DNA from: Blasia pusilla
Lineage: Eukaryota > Marchantiophyta > Marchantiopsida > Blasiales
DNA length: 64,000 bases
Assembly: GCA_050084515.1 (NCBI GenBank)
Contig: CM114272.1
Location: forward strand, 53,320,001-53,384,000
Direction: 5' to 3'
A program made the position numbers and the translations under genes. The notes under the pieces were generated by a model that searched no databases, was not told the DNA's origin, and saw nothing but the letters and a program-made list of their open reading frames with translations. Below are positions 12,010 through 22,205 of the stretch, piece after piece; position 1 is the stretch's first letter, and each line of letters begins with the position of its first letter.

Positions 12010-12960
12010 GCTACAAGTAGACATAATCTACTTGATGAAACCTCCGGATAGTTGGTCGATAACCACCACTCCAAATAGTCGCAAACCTCAACGTATCCCA
12101 ATGCTACGTAATCGCCAAGTTCTCGAACGCCATGGGCATAACTCTCGAAACAACTCAGCCCTCTCAGAACATGCTCGCATCCATACATCTGGGTCATCAA
12201 GGTCCAGTACCTCACCATCATCTTGACAAATGGCCGCAGGTAAATGTGGCTCTCGGCCATAAAGTAGCAAGTACGGTGAAGAGGACGCTAAGGATGCCTG
12301 CCTGTTGAATCTGTATCCCATTGCTAACCATGGCAACTAGAGTTTCCAATCTCCTAGGTGACCTTTCTGCAAGTCGTACTTGCGTAAACCTCTCTTCACC
12401 ATCTGCACAACTCTCTCCGCTAATCCATCCGCCTCGGAATGATCTCGCGAAGTCGTGCGGTGGTTGATCAACGCCTGATAACACAAGGCATGGAACTCAC
12501 CGTGAAACTCGGTACCCTGGTCTGTCAACACCTCAGCCGGTGCGCCATAATGACTCGGCACTCTATCAAGGAAGGCATAAGCTACTCCCTTACTCGCTTT
12601 ATTAGGCAATGCAACCAACTCGATCCACTTTGAGAAGTGCTCGACCATCACCAACACATAACGACTGTGACGCTCCGTCAAAGGCAAAGGTCCTACAAAA
12701 TCCAAACTCCATCTATACCCTTAGTTGATGATAGGTAATGGATGCAACTGTGGAGTCGGAGCATTGAACGATGCTCGGACCCGATCGCACACCATGCACC
12801 TGGCAATAAACTGCTGAACGTCAATCTGCATGCCTTGCCACCAATACTGAATCTGGAGCAAGCTGTACGTCCGCTTCACCCTAAAGTGACCCAACTCCTC
12901 GTGGGCATGTTGCACTAGTCGTGCTCTTTGCAAAGGATGCGGCACTACACGTACTCTACC
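12010..12960 (-). pseudogene. Integrase of gypsy copy B
   Basis: The N-terminal zinc-binding part reads HEELGHFRVKRTYSLL, then CMVCDRVR (His-His-Cys-Cys type). After a stop near 12720 the core follows: SLDFVGPLPLT with the first catalytic Asp, VMVEHFSKWIELVALP, then LTDQGTEFHGEF with the second Asp, and ADGLAERVVQMVKRGLR with the catalytic Glu. The spacing fits the DD35E type. A frameshift after GDWKL leads into a further segment with PWLAMGYRFNRQASLASSSP. It would insert the element cDNA into the host genome. The catalytic triad is present but the frame is broken. Confidence 0.85.
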
Positions 12961-13249
12961 ATCCTCCCTAACCCTCAAAACATGTGTCCCCTCCCGACGG
13001 AACCGTCTGGCCCGTTGAAGGATCCGATCTCGCTCTCTAGCACCCACGGTGCTCGCAATGCTGCAAGTACAAAGGTACTCCAAGACTACTCCATCATCAT
13101 CAATATCTCGGCCACCTGTGGTCTTCTCCCTAGCCTCGGGATTCAAGGACTCTCCACTAGACCTCGCCATCGAAGTCTCCACACTCTGGATCTCCATAGC
13201 CAACATGCCTAAATAGGCTGACGCGTGCCATCCTGGCACTGACTCCTCA

Positions 13250-13720
13250 TCACTCTCTCCATGCCATCGAGCACCAGTTGCATCTCGCTCACTCGGGCAT
13301 GGGTTACGACTCAACCCATCTGCATCCAGGTTGAGCATCCCAGGTCTATGTACGACCTGAAAGTCATACTCCTGCAACAATAGAGCCCATCTCGCAAGCT
13401 TCCCTGTAAGCTTGTCGGACTCCATCAACCACTTCAGTGGTTGATGATCAGTGATGATGGTAAAGGGGTTGCCGAATAAGTAACACTTGAAATGCGCGAC
13501 AACCCACACTGCAGCCAAGCACTCATTCTCATACGAGCTATATTTTGCCTCTGCAATGTTGTTCGAGCGGCTAGCGTAAGCCACCACAAACTCTCTACCC
13601 TTATCATCATGCTGGGTGAGCACCGCTCCAAGCCCCAACATGCTCCAATCTGTGTGCAACTGGAAAGGACGCCCCTTGATCGGTCTCTTCAAGATGGGCG
13701 CGGACGTCAACCTGTCCTGA
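13250..13720 (-). pseudogene. RNase H domain of gypsy copy B
   Basis: Opens with APILKRPIKGRPFQLHTDWS, then LGAVLTQHDDKGREFVVAYASR, YSSYENECLAAVWVVAHFKCYL, FTIITDHQPLKWLM and ARWALLLQEYDFQVVHRPG. These are the standard RNase H blocks of Ty3/gypsy elements, with the acidic residues of TDWS, ENE and TDHQ preserved. The domain lies in one uninterrupted frame running from 13710 to 12721 that also covers the linker and the zinc-binding part of integrase. It is one of the better preserved parts of copy B. It would degrade the RNA strand during reverse transcription. Confidence 0.88.
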
Positions 13721-14704
13721 GCAACTGAAATGCTCGCTCCTGCTCATCCCCCCAATGCCACTCGTGATCCACCTTTGTCAGCAAAGTTAGGGGCTTCGCA
13801 ATCAAACTGAATCCCTTGACGTACCGCCGATAAAGTTCGCCAATCCCATGAATGTGCGAACACGGCTCATCTGTAGGGCGTGGAATGCGTGAGATAGCCT
13901 CTACCTTTGTGTGTTGAACACCAAGGCCCCTTGGGTATATCGTATGACCCAAGTATTCAATTTGGTTGTAGAAGAACTTGCACTTGCCTAGATGTATCTT
14001 TAGCCCATGTAATTGCAATCGTCGAAACACCTCCTCTAGATGTCGCTCATGCTCCTCATCCATGGCGCTAAAGACTACGATCTCATCAATATAACACCTA
14101 GCAAAATCTAGACCAGCCAAGATCCTATCCATGACGTATGAAACTCATCCGAGGCGTTCTTTAACCCAAATGGTAAGAACGCCACTAGAACAAACAATCC
14201 TTCCCGTGAGGATCGATGCCCCAAAATTCCGTCTTCTGCCTGTCCTCCAACGTGATAGGCAACTAATGGTATCCGGCTTGCAAATCCAATGAACTGAAGA
14301 CCTTTGTATGACCAATCGCATCAAAGATCTCCTCAGGGGTAGGCATGGCATACCTATCGGACTTTGTTTTCCGATTGATAGGTCGGTACACATCCGCCGA
14401 TCCGTCTAGTTGCCATGCACATCCTTCTTGGCGGGCATGACAATGGCAGATGCATACTCCCCATGCGACATCTCCACTAGTCAAATTTAATGATGTCTTG
14501 GCTCCTACTTTGAATCAGAGCCCTCTCCATATCACTGTACTTGAAGGGTCGTAGGAAGATCGGCATATCACTCGACAACTCAATGCGGATCCATTGTCCC
14601 TTCAGCGTACCCAAATCCTCCATGCTAAATGCAAAGCAGCTCCTATAACTCCTAAGGAATTGATGTATTCGGCGCCGCTCTCCTCTTGTCAACTTAGGGC
14701 CCAT
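13707..14704 (-). pseudogene. Reverse transcriptase of gypsy copy B (active-site change, frameshifts)
   Basis: Segments in order are: FLRSYRSCFAFSMEDLGTL with PIFLRPFKYSDMERALIQ; YRPINRKTKSDRYAMPTPEE and VFSSLDLQAGYH with the first catalytic Asp; then DFARCYIDEIVVFSAMDEEHERHLEEV. In the last, the usual Tyr-x-Asp-Asp reads Tyr-Ile-Asp-Glu. The thumb and connection follow with KIHLGKCKFF and EYLGHTIYPRGL. At least two frame changes occur. It would copy the element RNA into DNA; as it stands it is inactive. Copy D keeps Tyr-Ile-Asp-Asp at this site. Confidence 0.85.
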
Positions 14705-15061
14705 ATCTGGCTCCCAAGTCTCTTTCGTGACTACGGTAGGACTCTCTGGCGCGGGTATCTGTGGTTGCTATGGTGCAACCCCGTCTCGAACAACAACACT
14801 CGACCGCTTTCTTGCAGCCAACTGCAAACTCTGATCTCCTCCACATGCAATGCCGGAACCACGCTCGATGTTGTGGCTATCATCTCTTGGCGTACCTGCA
14901 AAACATCCCAAGAAGTCCAAGGGTATCTCTCCCGATCTCCCCTAGTGTGTACATCTCCTCGGGTCTCGCCGCCAGCCATTGCCTCCACCGTCTCGATAGG
15001 CATATGCATGGGGATCACCAACGCAACCAGTGTGATCTATCGTGATCTCATACGAGGCTGC

Positions 15062-16358
15062 TCAGCCACTCCCAAGCTTAAGATCCATGTCAATCAGTTC
15101 ATGTCCATTGCCTGATCCATGTTCAAGTTCATGTTCATGGCGTCGTGATTCCTTTGATACTGACGAAACTGCCGTCACTCTTGTGGGAAATCCCATCGCC
15201 TGCTCTCTCTCGTCAGCGTTGGGCTCCACCAACCTTTGAACCTGGTCATCCCAAACCAAGCCAGGATCGGCTTCCTTGTATGCATAGGAAGCGGGAAAAC
15301 TCACAAACGTGAGAAAGGTTGCCCACGGCCTGCCTACCACGTTGACCACAGTCAACGGTGGTCGATCATCATGCCTCACTGCCTGTGAACGATGACCTGG
15401 ATCCAAAATTGAATCCACTAACAAATGGGAGGGGCGCTCCATTCTCGCATACGTCCTCCGTAACACTGCATGGGGCACCAAGTTGGTCCACCATAGACGC
15501 GGGCGATGGGCTCTAGAACCTACACTCGCCGCATCGAAGAACACTGCTGGGTGGATCCAAGCACGCACGTGATGAGCACTCGTCACCACCCGTGACCTGG
15601 AGTCTCCTAAGATTAGCACATTCTCCAGAATGTAGGTTGGAGAACAAGATTGGTGCTCTTGCAACTGCCGTAAGACCCTCAACATCTCCCAAAACAACTT
15701 GGACCGAGTGTCAACCAACCCACTACCTCATCCAGCACTCGATTGGCCCTGACATGGCCAACCAAAAATGACCAAATCAATGGTCTCTACCCGCTCTAAG
15801 TCCTGCGCCCCCAACAACAAAATATCCCTCGGTAGGGAACTCTAGTACCCCTGTACCACGGACGTAGACAATAAGTCAGGAAAACATAGCTGTAACTGTG
15901 CCATATGTCGTAGTGAGACGTGCCTCGCAACATCATTACGCTCCACATACAGGTACTGATGTACTCGCACTCTTGCCTGCAAAACAACAGCTAATCTAGT
16001 GCTAATCCCTCCAAAGACATCTAACACTCGAATACCCTCCTCCGGGGTACACCACACAATGGGTGTGGTATCCAAGGGTGTCATCGTAGCACTCCCTACT
16101 ACCTTTGGGCTCCTCAGACCCGTCACACTGCGGTGCAAACTCCTCGCTCCACACGGTCTCCACGTGCTCATCTACTAATCGTCGAAGCTCTTCAATCGAG
16201 CCCCACAGCGGCACCTCTCCTCCACGGAATGATGCAACTACCATAACACTCCTCTTCATAGAAATGTCAAGAACGGGAGTATCCTCTGCATGGACATGTC
16301 CCTCAATCAAATAACTAGGCCAAGTGATGGCACTGCTAAATGCTGCTAAGGTCGCCAT
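15062..16358 (-). pseudogene. Retrotransposon-borne DNA (cytosine-5) methyltransferase domain (copy B)
   Basis: Placed between protease and reverse transcriptase. Motif I reads VLDVFGGIS (near 16008-16034). Next comes a QYLYVERNDVARH block, equivalent to motif II. Motif IV reads DLVIFGWPCQGQSS, with the catalytic Cys codon at 15752-15754. Then come RSKLFWEMLRVLRQL and motif VI YILENV (Glu-Asn-Val at 15617-15625). A motif VIII-like RPRLWWTN follows, and EREQAMGFP near the end resembles the GFP-x-x-x-T region of DNMT3/DRM enzymes. Motif order is the standard I to X, unlike plant DRM proteins, where the halves are permuted. Stops fall near 15842 and 15720, there is a frame change around 16100-16180, and the C-terminal motif X is scrambled. 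Catalytic residues survive; the reading frame does not. Confidence 0.87.
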
Positions 16359-16366
16359 CTCTCCTT

Positions 16367-17368
16367 GTCGCGACCCTCTTGATCAAACGAGTGCCAAAGC
16401 GGAACATCGCAACATTAGCGGGCTCACGCTAAGATGGTTTGCGTGTTGGAGTAGTCTTGAAGAAGAGACAAGAGAAGAGATGCAAGCGAGGCTTCGCGTT
16501 TCAGATGTTGTGGTCGCGACCGAAAAACCAGGACCAAACGCAAAATAAGTCTTGAAAGGAGTCGAGTCTAGAAAGTGGGTTGCCAAAGGAAGGAATCCGG
16601 ATTTGGAACGCCACTAGCGTTTGAGAGTTTCTCACTGTATTTATAACCATAACTTTTAGCACCAAGATGCATTTGGATTAAACAAGGATGCGTTGGAAGG
16701 CTTATAGAAAGCCGGTTCAAACGCACTAAAGATCTTTGCAAACACATGAGCAGCAACTGAGAAACAACCCGGAAAAGACTGTAAGTAGAGTCGGGTTGAG
16801 GGCCACAATGAAGGGCCCGACCCTCCTTTTCCAAGGGGGGTGGTTATTGGAGAACCCCATAAGTACTAGTAAGGGGGGAGGTCTCCGAGAGTGTTTGGAA
16901 CTCAAACCCCACTTTGGGGCGCCATGGGGCGGCTCAAGGGCATGGAATGGATCAAGAGTTTGGGGTTGGGTTGGAAAACCTGAACCAAGTCTACGGAGGC
17001 GATTTTAGACATCCTCTTGGATTTCACCCCGCGACTCAATTACTTGGGTCTCGGTTTGGAACTCGTACGAGGTCCGTTGAACAATTGGGATTGCTAGGCG
17101 CACAAGTGCCGTTTTTAGATTCTGGACTAATCATGAAGCCTGTTCCAAGTCTTGAAGGACTTGCCATGTTTTGGAAACTAGGAAGTAAGGGAGGTTGAGC
17201 TTGATGAGACGCCGAGTTGAGAACTCTATGGTTTGGAACGCTGGTTGACCCAGACCTGACTAATGAGAGTGCATGTTTGGGTGCAGATCGGCCATGAGAT
17301 CATGTCCTACTGAACGTACGCTTCCGCAACGATAAAGATTGACGTTCAAGGAGAGTAGGGGCGCGACA
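16367..17368. mobile_element. Solo LTR (1002 bp) inserted in gypsy copy B
   Basis: Begins TGTCGCG and ends CGCGACA, so it has the TG...CA ends with a short inverted repeat expected of an LTR. It is flanked by CTCCT (16362-16366) and CTCTT (17369-17373), a 5-bp target duplication with one mismatch. Copy A has the uninterrupted target (GCTACCTCTCTTGATC near 10780), which confirms the insertion point. It is homologous to 1-843. No internal coding region of this family is seen in the window. Confidence 0.88.
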
Positions 17369-17438
17369 CTCTTGGTCGTTGCTCGATCACTACACCTGTG
17401 AATCAAACAGGTAATGAGCTAAGGCACCCATCACCTGA

Positions 17439-17830
17439 CTACCATCCTGGTCTGTAAGATGCTGACTCCTCCCAGTAATCCAGGAAAACCCCCATCGGGT
17501 ATAACATTGCTCCACCAACCAAGTCGTCGTAGGACTCTACATCAATCACTATCGCCTTGGCTCGCACCATGGACTCATCTATAGGATGTCCCAAGCGAAT
17601 CCTCACCATGACCTCATGTCGGCTGATATACTGTGTGGTACTCGCTCCACCCAAGAATGTCTGTATCCGGAATGGACAACGCTCCACATCGGCTCTCGTC
17701 AAGCCCAATCCTCTAAATGACGATTTCCCCAACAACAAGGGTTGCGCTCCTGAATCCAACAAGACGTTGCAGACGAAAAGCTCTACCTCCGGGACTCACC
17801 AATTGGAAGACCGCTCCTCAGTTATCTAGC
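17439..17830 (-). pseudogene. Retropepsin-like protease of gypsy copy B
   Basis: Reads LDSGAQPLLLGKSSF, where Asp-Ser-Gly is the aspartic-protease active-site triad. It continues with a HEVMVRIRLGHPI-like block and AIVIDVESYDDLVGGAMLYPMG, and ends VFLDYWEESASYRPGW. The same blocks recur in copies A and D, where the triad is Asp-Ser-Arg. It would cleave the Gag-Pol polyprotein. The solo LTR cuts the element shortly after this domain. Confidence 0.75.
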
Positions 17831-17849
17831 AACACAACACCAGGAGAAG

Positions 17850-18140
17850 CCATGGCATGCTCTATCACAGATCTAGCGGGCATCTCCGCCATCCTAGCAG
17901 TCGTAGCCTACCATGAATTTGACGTGGACAGCCCGAGCATCTGCTCCAAGGGCAGGTCCATCACCTTCTCTGCAATCACCTCTGAATGTGATGCAGGAAC
18001 TCCAACTCCACGCTCACATAGCGTAGCGGCCAGCCAAAAAGCCTTGGCGGGCGTACCCCCCAACGTCATAACATCGGAAGCAGAAAATAAAGGAGCGCGG
18101 TACACAATGGTGGCCGCCCCAACAAGGTGCTCGACACATG
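17850..18140 (-). pseudogene. Conserved gag-protease linker domain, unknown function (copy B)
   Basis: About 65 codons reading YRAPLFSASDVMTLGGTPAK, then AATLCERG and EKVMDLPLEQMLGL. The pattern APLFS-x2-D/E-x-V/M-T/R-LG ... AATL-x-E/K-x-G ... V/M-DLP/S-x-EQ recurs in copies C (21950-22205) and D (51320-51560), so it was a conserved part of the polyprotein. I do not recognise it as a known domain. Confidence 0.6.
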
Positions 18141-18302
18141 CCCCTCCTCAACAGCAACAATAGGAGTCGTCGCACTCACTTCTCCCATCGCCCTCCGTGC
18201 ATGCACACTAACAACATCACCAACTCTCCAGGAACTCTAATCAGGACCCATCCATGGGGTCCTCATCGCCTCGGACAACGTGAAAGACTGAGGAAGCCTA
18301 GT

Positions 18303-19960
18303 CTATTTCCTGGCTTCCCCTCGCTTTAGATCCAACTTTGCGACTGCTCCACGCATCACAACTGCGGCTGCCTCCATCTGGGCAACCCCGCACATCCAAC
18401 CAGGATCCTCCATATCTCTGGCTGCTCCATATGATGTCGATGCCACGGATCCGACATTGGGTAATCTCAATGCCATAGTGGCAATCTGCTCTTGTAGCTC
18501 ATGTATCTGAGCAACCATCCTAGCCTCATGCCCAACATCTCCCTCGACGCGTCTAGGTAGTGGGACTCTACCTCCTCCATGGGCAGCTCCACCATCCTGT
18601 CGGGAAACTCCAGCTCCTCATCCTCCAACGAGACCATTTGGTGCACGATCTCTAGGCCCACCCGGACCGGCTACTGGCTCTGGTGCCCTCTCTGGCCCTC
18701 GGTCCGGACGTAACTCAAGATGTAAAATGAAACACCTAACACGTGTATGACTATACCTCTGACAATAGTCACACTGATAACCTCCTAGTGCAACACCATC
18801 TTCTCCTCCATGCTGAGGCACACATCCATGACCTTGACGAGTGCAATCGCGCTGATGATGGGCTCCATCACATGACCAACAAGTAATTATAGGCGGTTGC
18901 AGCTAAGCCGCATATGAAGGCGCAGGTCTCTATGGCACGGCCTCCCGGTATCCTCCCTGAGCTCGTGGTGCCACAATCAACCTATCTCGGAGTCCACGTT
19001 GCTACACAAGTAGTGTAGGCAATCGTGACTGCTCTCGCCCAGAACCCATGGTGGCTACGCTCTCCTCTGCCATGTTGCGCTCAATGTTCTCGGCGGTCCT
19101 AAAAACATCTCTCAACGTAGGGGAGGTGTTCATGAGAAGCATCCCCTCCCGCACCCGTGTCCACAGGGTCTGATGCAGCATCGCGTACGATGACTTGATA
19201 GCTTGAGCCTCTGTCACTCCCTGAGTGACGTTGATCAATTGGCGCAAGCGAGTGTAAGCCTCACCCAAACTCTCACCGGGCACCTCTGGAAGTCATGGAT
19301 GCTCCGCAACTTCTCCGTCCGTACCCCTTGGTAGCTCGCCCTCAACTCACCAAAGAACTCAACCACAGGGTTGAACCTGGGACGAACCCGACTAGACAGT
19401 GCAATTGCTCCAGTGCAAGTGACCCCTCCTAAAACATCACTAGTGGAAGAGAAGTAGCCTCTCATGACTCCTCCTCCTCATCTGGGAATGACTCCGTCCA
19501 TGACACATAGTGTGGGTCGTAGTAGAGTCGCCATGCCTCAATCTCCTGGGCATATATGTGGGAGAACTCATGGTAATCGTCCATGGATGCCCCCTCTAAA
19601 TACTGGAACATACTATTCCATGTTTGTAAACGGGTTGAACTCTCTAGAGTTCTTAGCCCGTTATGAGTCACACCAACTCCTAAACTCCACAATGAAGTTG
19701 TGTAGCTCTATGGTGCCTACAGCACCCGAAAACCTACGCGGTCCTCTACCCCGGTTGTCCATCTCGTACGCCCAACTGGTAGGACCGCTCAATGTGTACG
19801 GTGAATCACTAACACACTCCTCTACACGCTCCCCCTCATCTAAAGACAACACAAAAGGAGATCGAGGTGGTCTCTCACGTGGAGATCCTTGAAACCTCGC
19901 ACCACTCCGGGTAAACCTTCAGAGCTACTCTCAGGTCCACTACCTCGCCTCTCAAAATCT
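18303..19960 (-). pseudogene. Gag of gypsy copy B, with twin zinc knuckles
   Basis: The N-terminal part reads FTRSGARF, then RRFSGAVGTIELHNFIVEF, shared with copies D and E. The capsid-like part includes PGESLGEAYTRLRQLINVTQGVTEAQAI in broken frames (19002-19465). Two zinc knuckles follow: CWSCDGAHHQRDC near 18835-18880 with three residues between the second Cys and His, then CDYCQRYSHTRVRC near 18730-18780 with the normal four. The C-terminal part runs into 18303. Gag would package the element RNA. Several frameshifts are present. Confidence 0.8.
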
Positions 19961-21949
19961 TGAAAGGACGCCGTGGTGGCCCTCATGCCCCTCTCACACC
20001 ATCACTCTCAACCTCGCGAGTTATCCCTCAATCACTCATCCCAAACATGCGGCACTCGATCTACACTCTCCCTCCCTGAGACGTGTAACGTGCTGCAACA
20101 AGCGGCGTGGTGCGGCAAATCGACCAGGCTATCATCTCATCGACAACCTACCCTCAACTCCGGACATCCCACACAACCCAATATCCCCAAATAAACTACC
20201 CAAATCCCAGAATCCCTCACGCGTGCAGGGTAAAGGACCAGAATGGATAACCTGAGCACATGTCGATGTCGCTCCTCAAGCACTGCAAATCTCAACCCCA
20301 ACTCGGTCGTGGAGACAACTCCTCCAATCAGCAAGTCATACTCCTCCCATGCTGATGATGATAAAAAATCCTCGATGGACAATTCGGTTCCAACGGAATG
20401 GTACGGCGTTGCAGGCGGTACAGAACGGCACGGCCCTCAATGGTGGGATGCGGCACTCGGCGGCGTACCCTCCTCAATCAACAATAAACCCACACTATGC
20501 TCTACAATGATGGTGCGGCTCCGCAATCGAGACGGCAATCGGCGGCTACGGGCGTCACGGCACGGTACTCGATCGTCGTCAAGTGGCTACCAATCACAAT
20601 ATAGCAGCATGAAATCAAAACTCAAACACCATAACCGGAGGTCATCTACCATCACTGGTTGATGACGAAACTGCGATGACGGTGGCGGCCAAACCAAAGT
20701 ACGTGGTGGTGGCGCAAGTAAGAGAATCAACAGTGGTCGTGGAAGACCCTCCGCTTTGTAATGGCGGTAATGGCAACCAATGGGTAGACAACAACCGAAT
20801 GTGGCTCTAAGCAACGCTAGGCAACGGCAACGGCCGACGATGGCTAGTGGACCGTGGACCGTTGACGGTGACGGTTGACTGATTATGGTGACAACGGACC
20901 ATTGATGGTGAGGGTGACTATGACGGTGACAACCGCCGCCAGTGTGGCGGCTGGTTTAGGGTTTGAACAATTTAACCATAAAAATTGCCTAGCAATGGCA
21001 ATTTTCAAGATTAACCATAACTTTTTATTCATAACTCTAAATTACGCACCATTTATTGCATAATGTGCACAACTTCACGATCTACGACGACGTCAAAAAA
21101 TATTTGGAATTAGACATTCAAGTAAAAACTGACGGGACGGTCGTAAATCCCAATGTCTCTTTCTCTTACACAAAATTCGTCAGTGCTTCCGCGTTGATTT
21201 CTCCCAACGAGAATGTAAAACCTATAGAAATACAAATCAGCAAGCTACATGGTGCTCCAAGAGCACCGACATGGGGCAACCCGCCCCCATAATCAATCCC
21301 TATCAGAAATTGGGCAGTGCTTCCACGCACCACTCTTGCACACGAAAAATCCGCAAATGAAAAAAAAAAAATCAAAGCAGCCCTTGCTCCGGTGAGCACT
21401 CCCATGAGCCGCTGAACAGGGAACACGATCTCCAACTTGCAAAAACAACGAGTGACCAGCAAGTGACCCCATGAAGCTCTCTCACTCTCTCATTCTCTCT
21501 TTGTAAAGTAAGATCCAATCTTTCTCTACACCACCTCACACCATAGCTCTCAAAGGTGTGCACTCTCTCTCATGTCAAACCAAACCCACTCTCCTAATGA
21601 GAGGCTTGGGTTACACTCACAAGGAAAGGGACCATAGCTCCGCCGCCTTATGCCAAGAGGTTCAACAAAGAGAGAATGAGCTCTCTCTCCTTGAGGTATA
21701 CCCCTCCCCTCTCCCAAGCTCTCTCCATGGTAACCTATTCTCCCAAGTCACCTCCTTGGCTCTTGACCTGATGTAGAAGGTCAAGTGCCACTTACCCAAA
21801 AAATAGAAAGTCGATCATATACTCAAAATGGCACTTACCTAAAATAGTAAGTTTCTCAATATGGCTCCAAATGAGCCGAAACAAAGGGGAAACCTACTCT
21901 CTCAGGTTTCCTTGGGCCTCAACAAGTCATCCTCGACCTACAGGGCATG
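19961..21949. other. Region upstream of copy B gag; no gene recognised, low-complexity stretch
   Basis: By position this could be the leader and 5' LTR of copy B, but no LTR pair could be matched. 20820-20945 is rich in GGTGAC/ACGGTTGAC-like units with repeated GACCGTTGACGGTGACGG-type words. 21480-21560 is CT-rich with repeated CTCTCTC. Short open frames on both strands carry no known motif. Confidence 0.45.
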
Positions 21950-22205
21950 TCCTCCACTACTCGTGCAGAGGCTCTGCTAGATCCCACCGATCTATCCTAA
22001 TAGTCGTGACATAGGCTCCAAGGACAAGTCCATAATCTCCTCTACAACTAACTTTAAATATAAGATAATAATATCATCTCCACGCTTGCATAACGTAGCG
22101 ACACACCGAAATAAGCAGTAGGCTCCCAATCTCATAACATCAAAAGCCGAAAACCACGGGGCGCTATACATGACATTGGATGCCCCAAACATCGTACTCA
22201 ATATA
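21950..22205 (-). mobile_element. Gypsy family copy C, short fragment (gag-protease linker)
   Basis: The minus-strand translation VMYSAPWFSAFDVMRLGA, then CVATLCKRG and VVEEIMDLSLEPM, matches the linker of copy B at about 17900-18130 and of copy D at about 51320-51560. Nothing else of the element was recognised on either side, so it is a fragment or the visible part of a more decayed copy. Confidence 0.75.

Larger units (their letters stand above)
11650..19960 (-). mobile_element. Ty3/gypsy retrotransposon copy B, most complete copy, with methyltransferase and PHD modules
   Basis: Reading the minus strand from 19960 gives: gag with two zinc knuckles, a conserved linker, retropepsin-like protease, a cytosine-5 DNA methyltransferase domain, reverse transcriptase, RNase H, integrase, and a C-terminal tail with a PHD-like finger. 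The pol order PR-RT-RH-INT is that of Ty3/gypsy elements. A foreign solo LTR (16367-17368) splits protease from methyltransferase. Stops and frameshifts recur and the reverse transcriptase active site is altered, so it cannot be autonomous now. I could not find its own LTRs; 11361-11650 and 20000-21000 are the places to look. Confidence 0.9.

Noticed and set aside
15062-16358. Methyltransferase as a host gene lying by chance between retrotransposon pieces
   Set aside because: The same domain occupies the same place in copy D on the other strand and begins at the same place in copy A; all three are flanked by the same protease block.
16367-17368. This insertion as a non-autonomous CACTA element, because it resembles the sequence beside the CACTA transposase
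   Set aside because: Ends are TG...CA with a 5-bp target duplication, not CACTA ends with 3 bp; it is an LTR.
20820-20945. CRISPR-like or regulatory repeat array (GGTGAC-rich)
   Set aside because: Irregular short words without fixed spacers; simple low complexity.
19961-21000. 5' LTR of gypsy copy B
   Set aside because: No matching partner near 11361-11650 and no primer-binding site could be identified, so no LTR is called.
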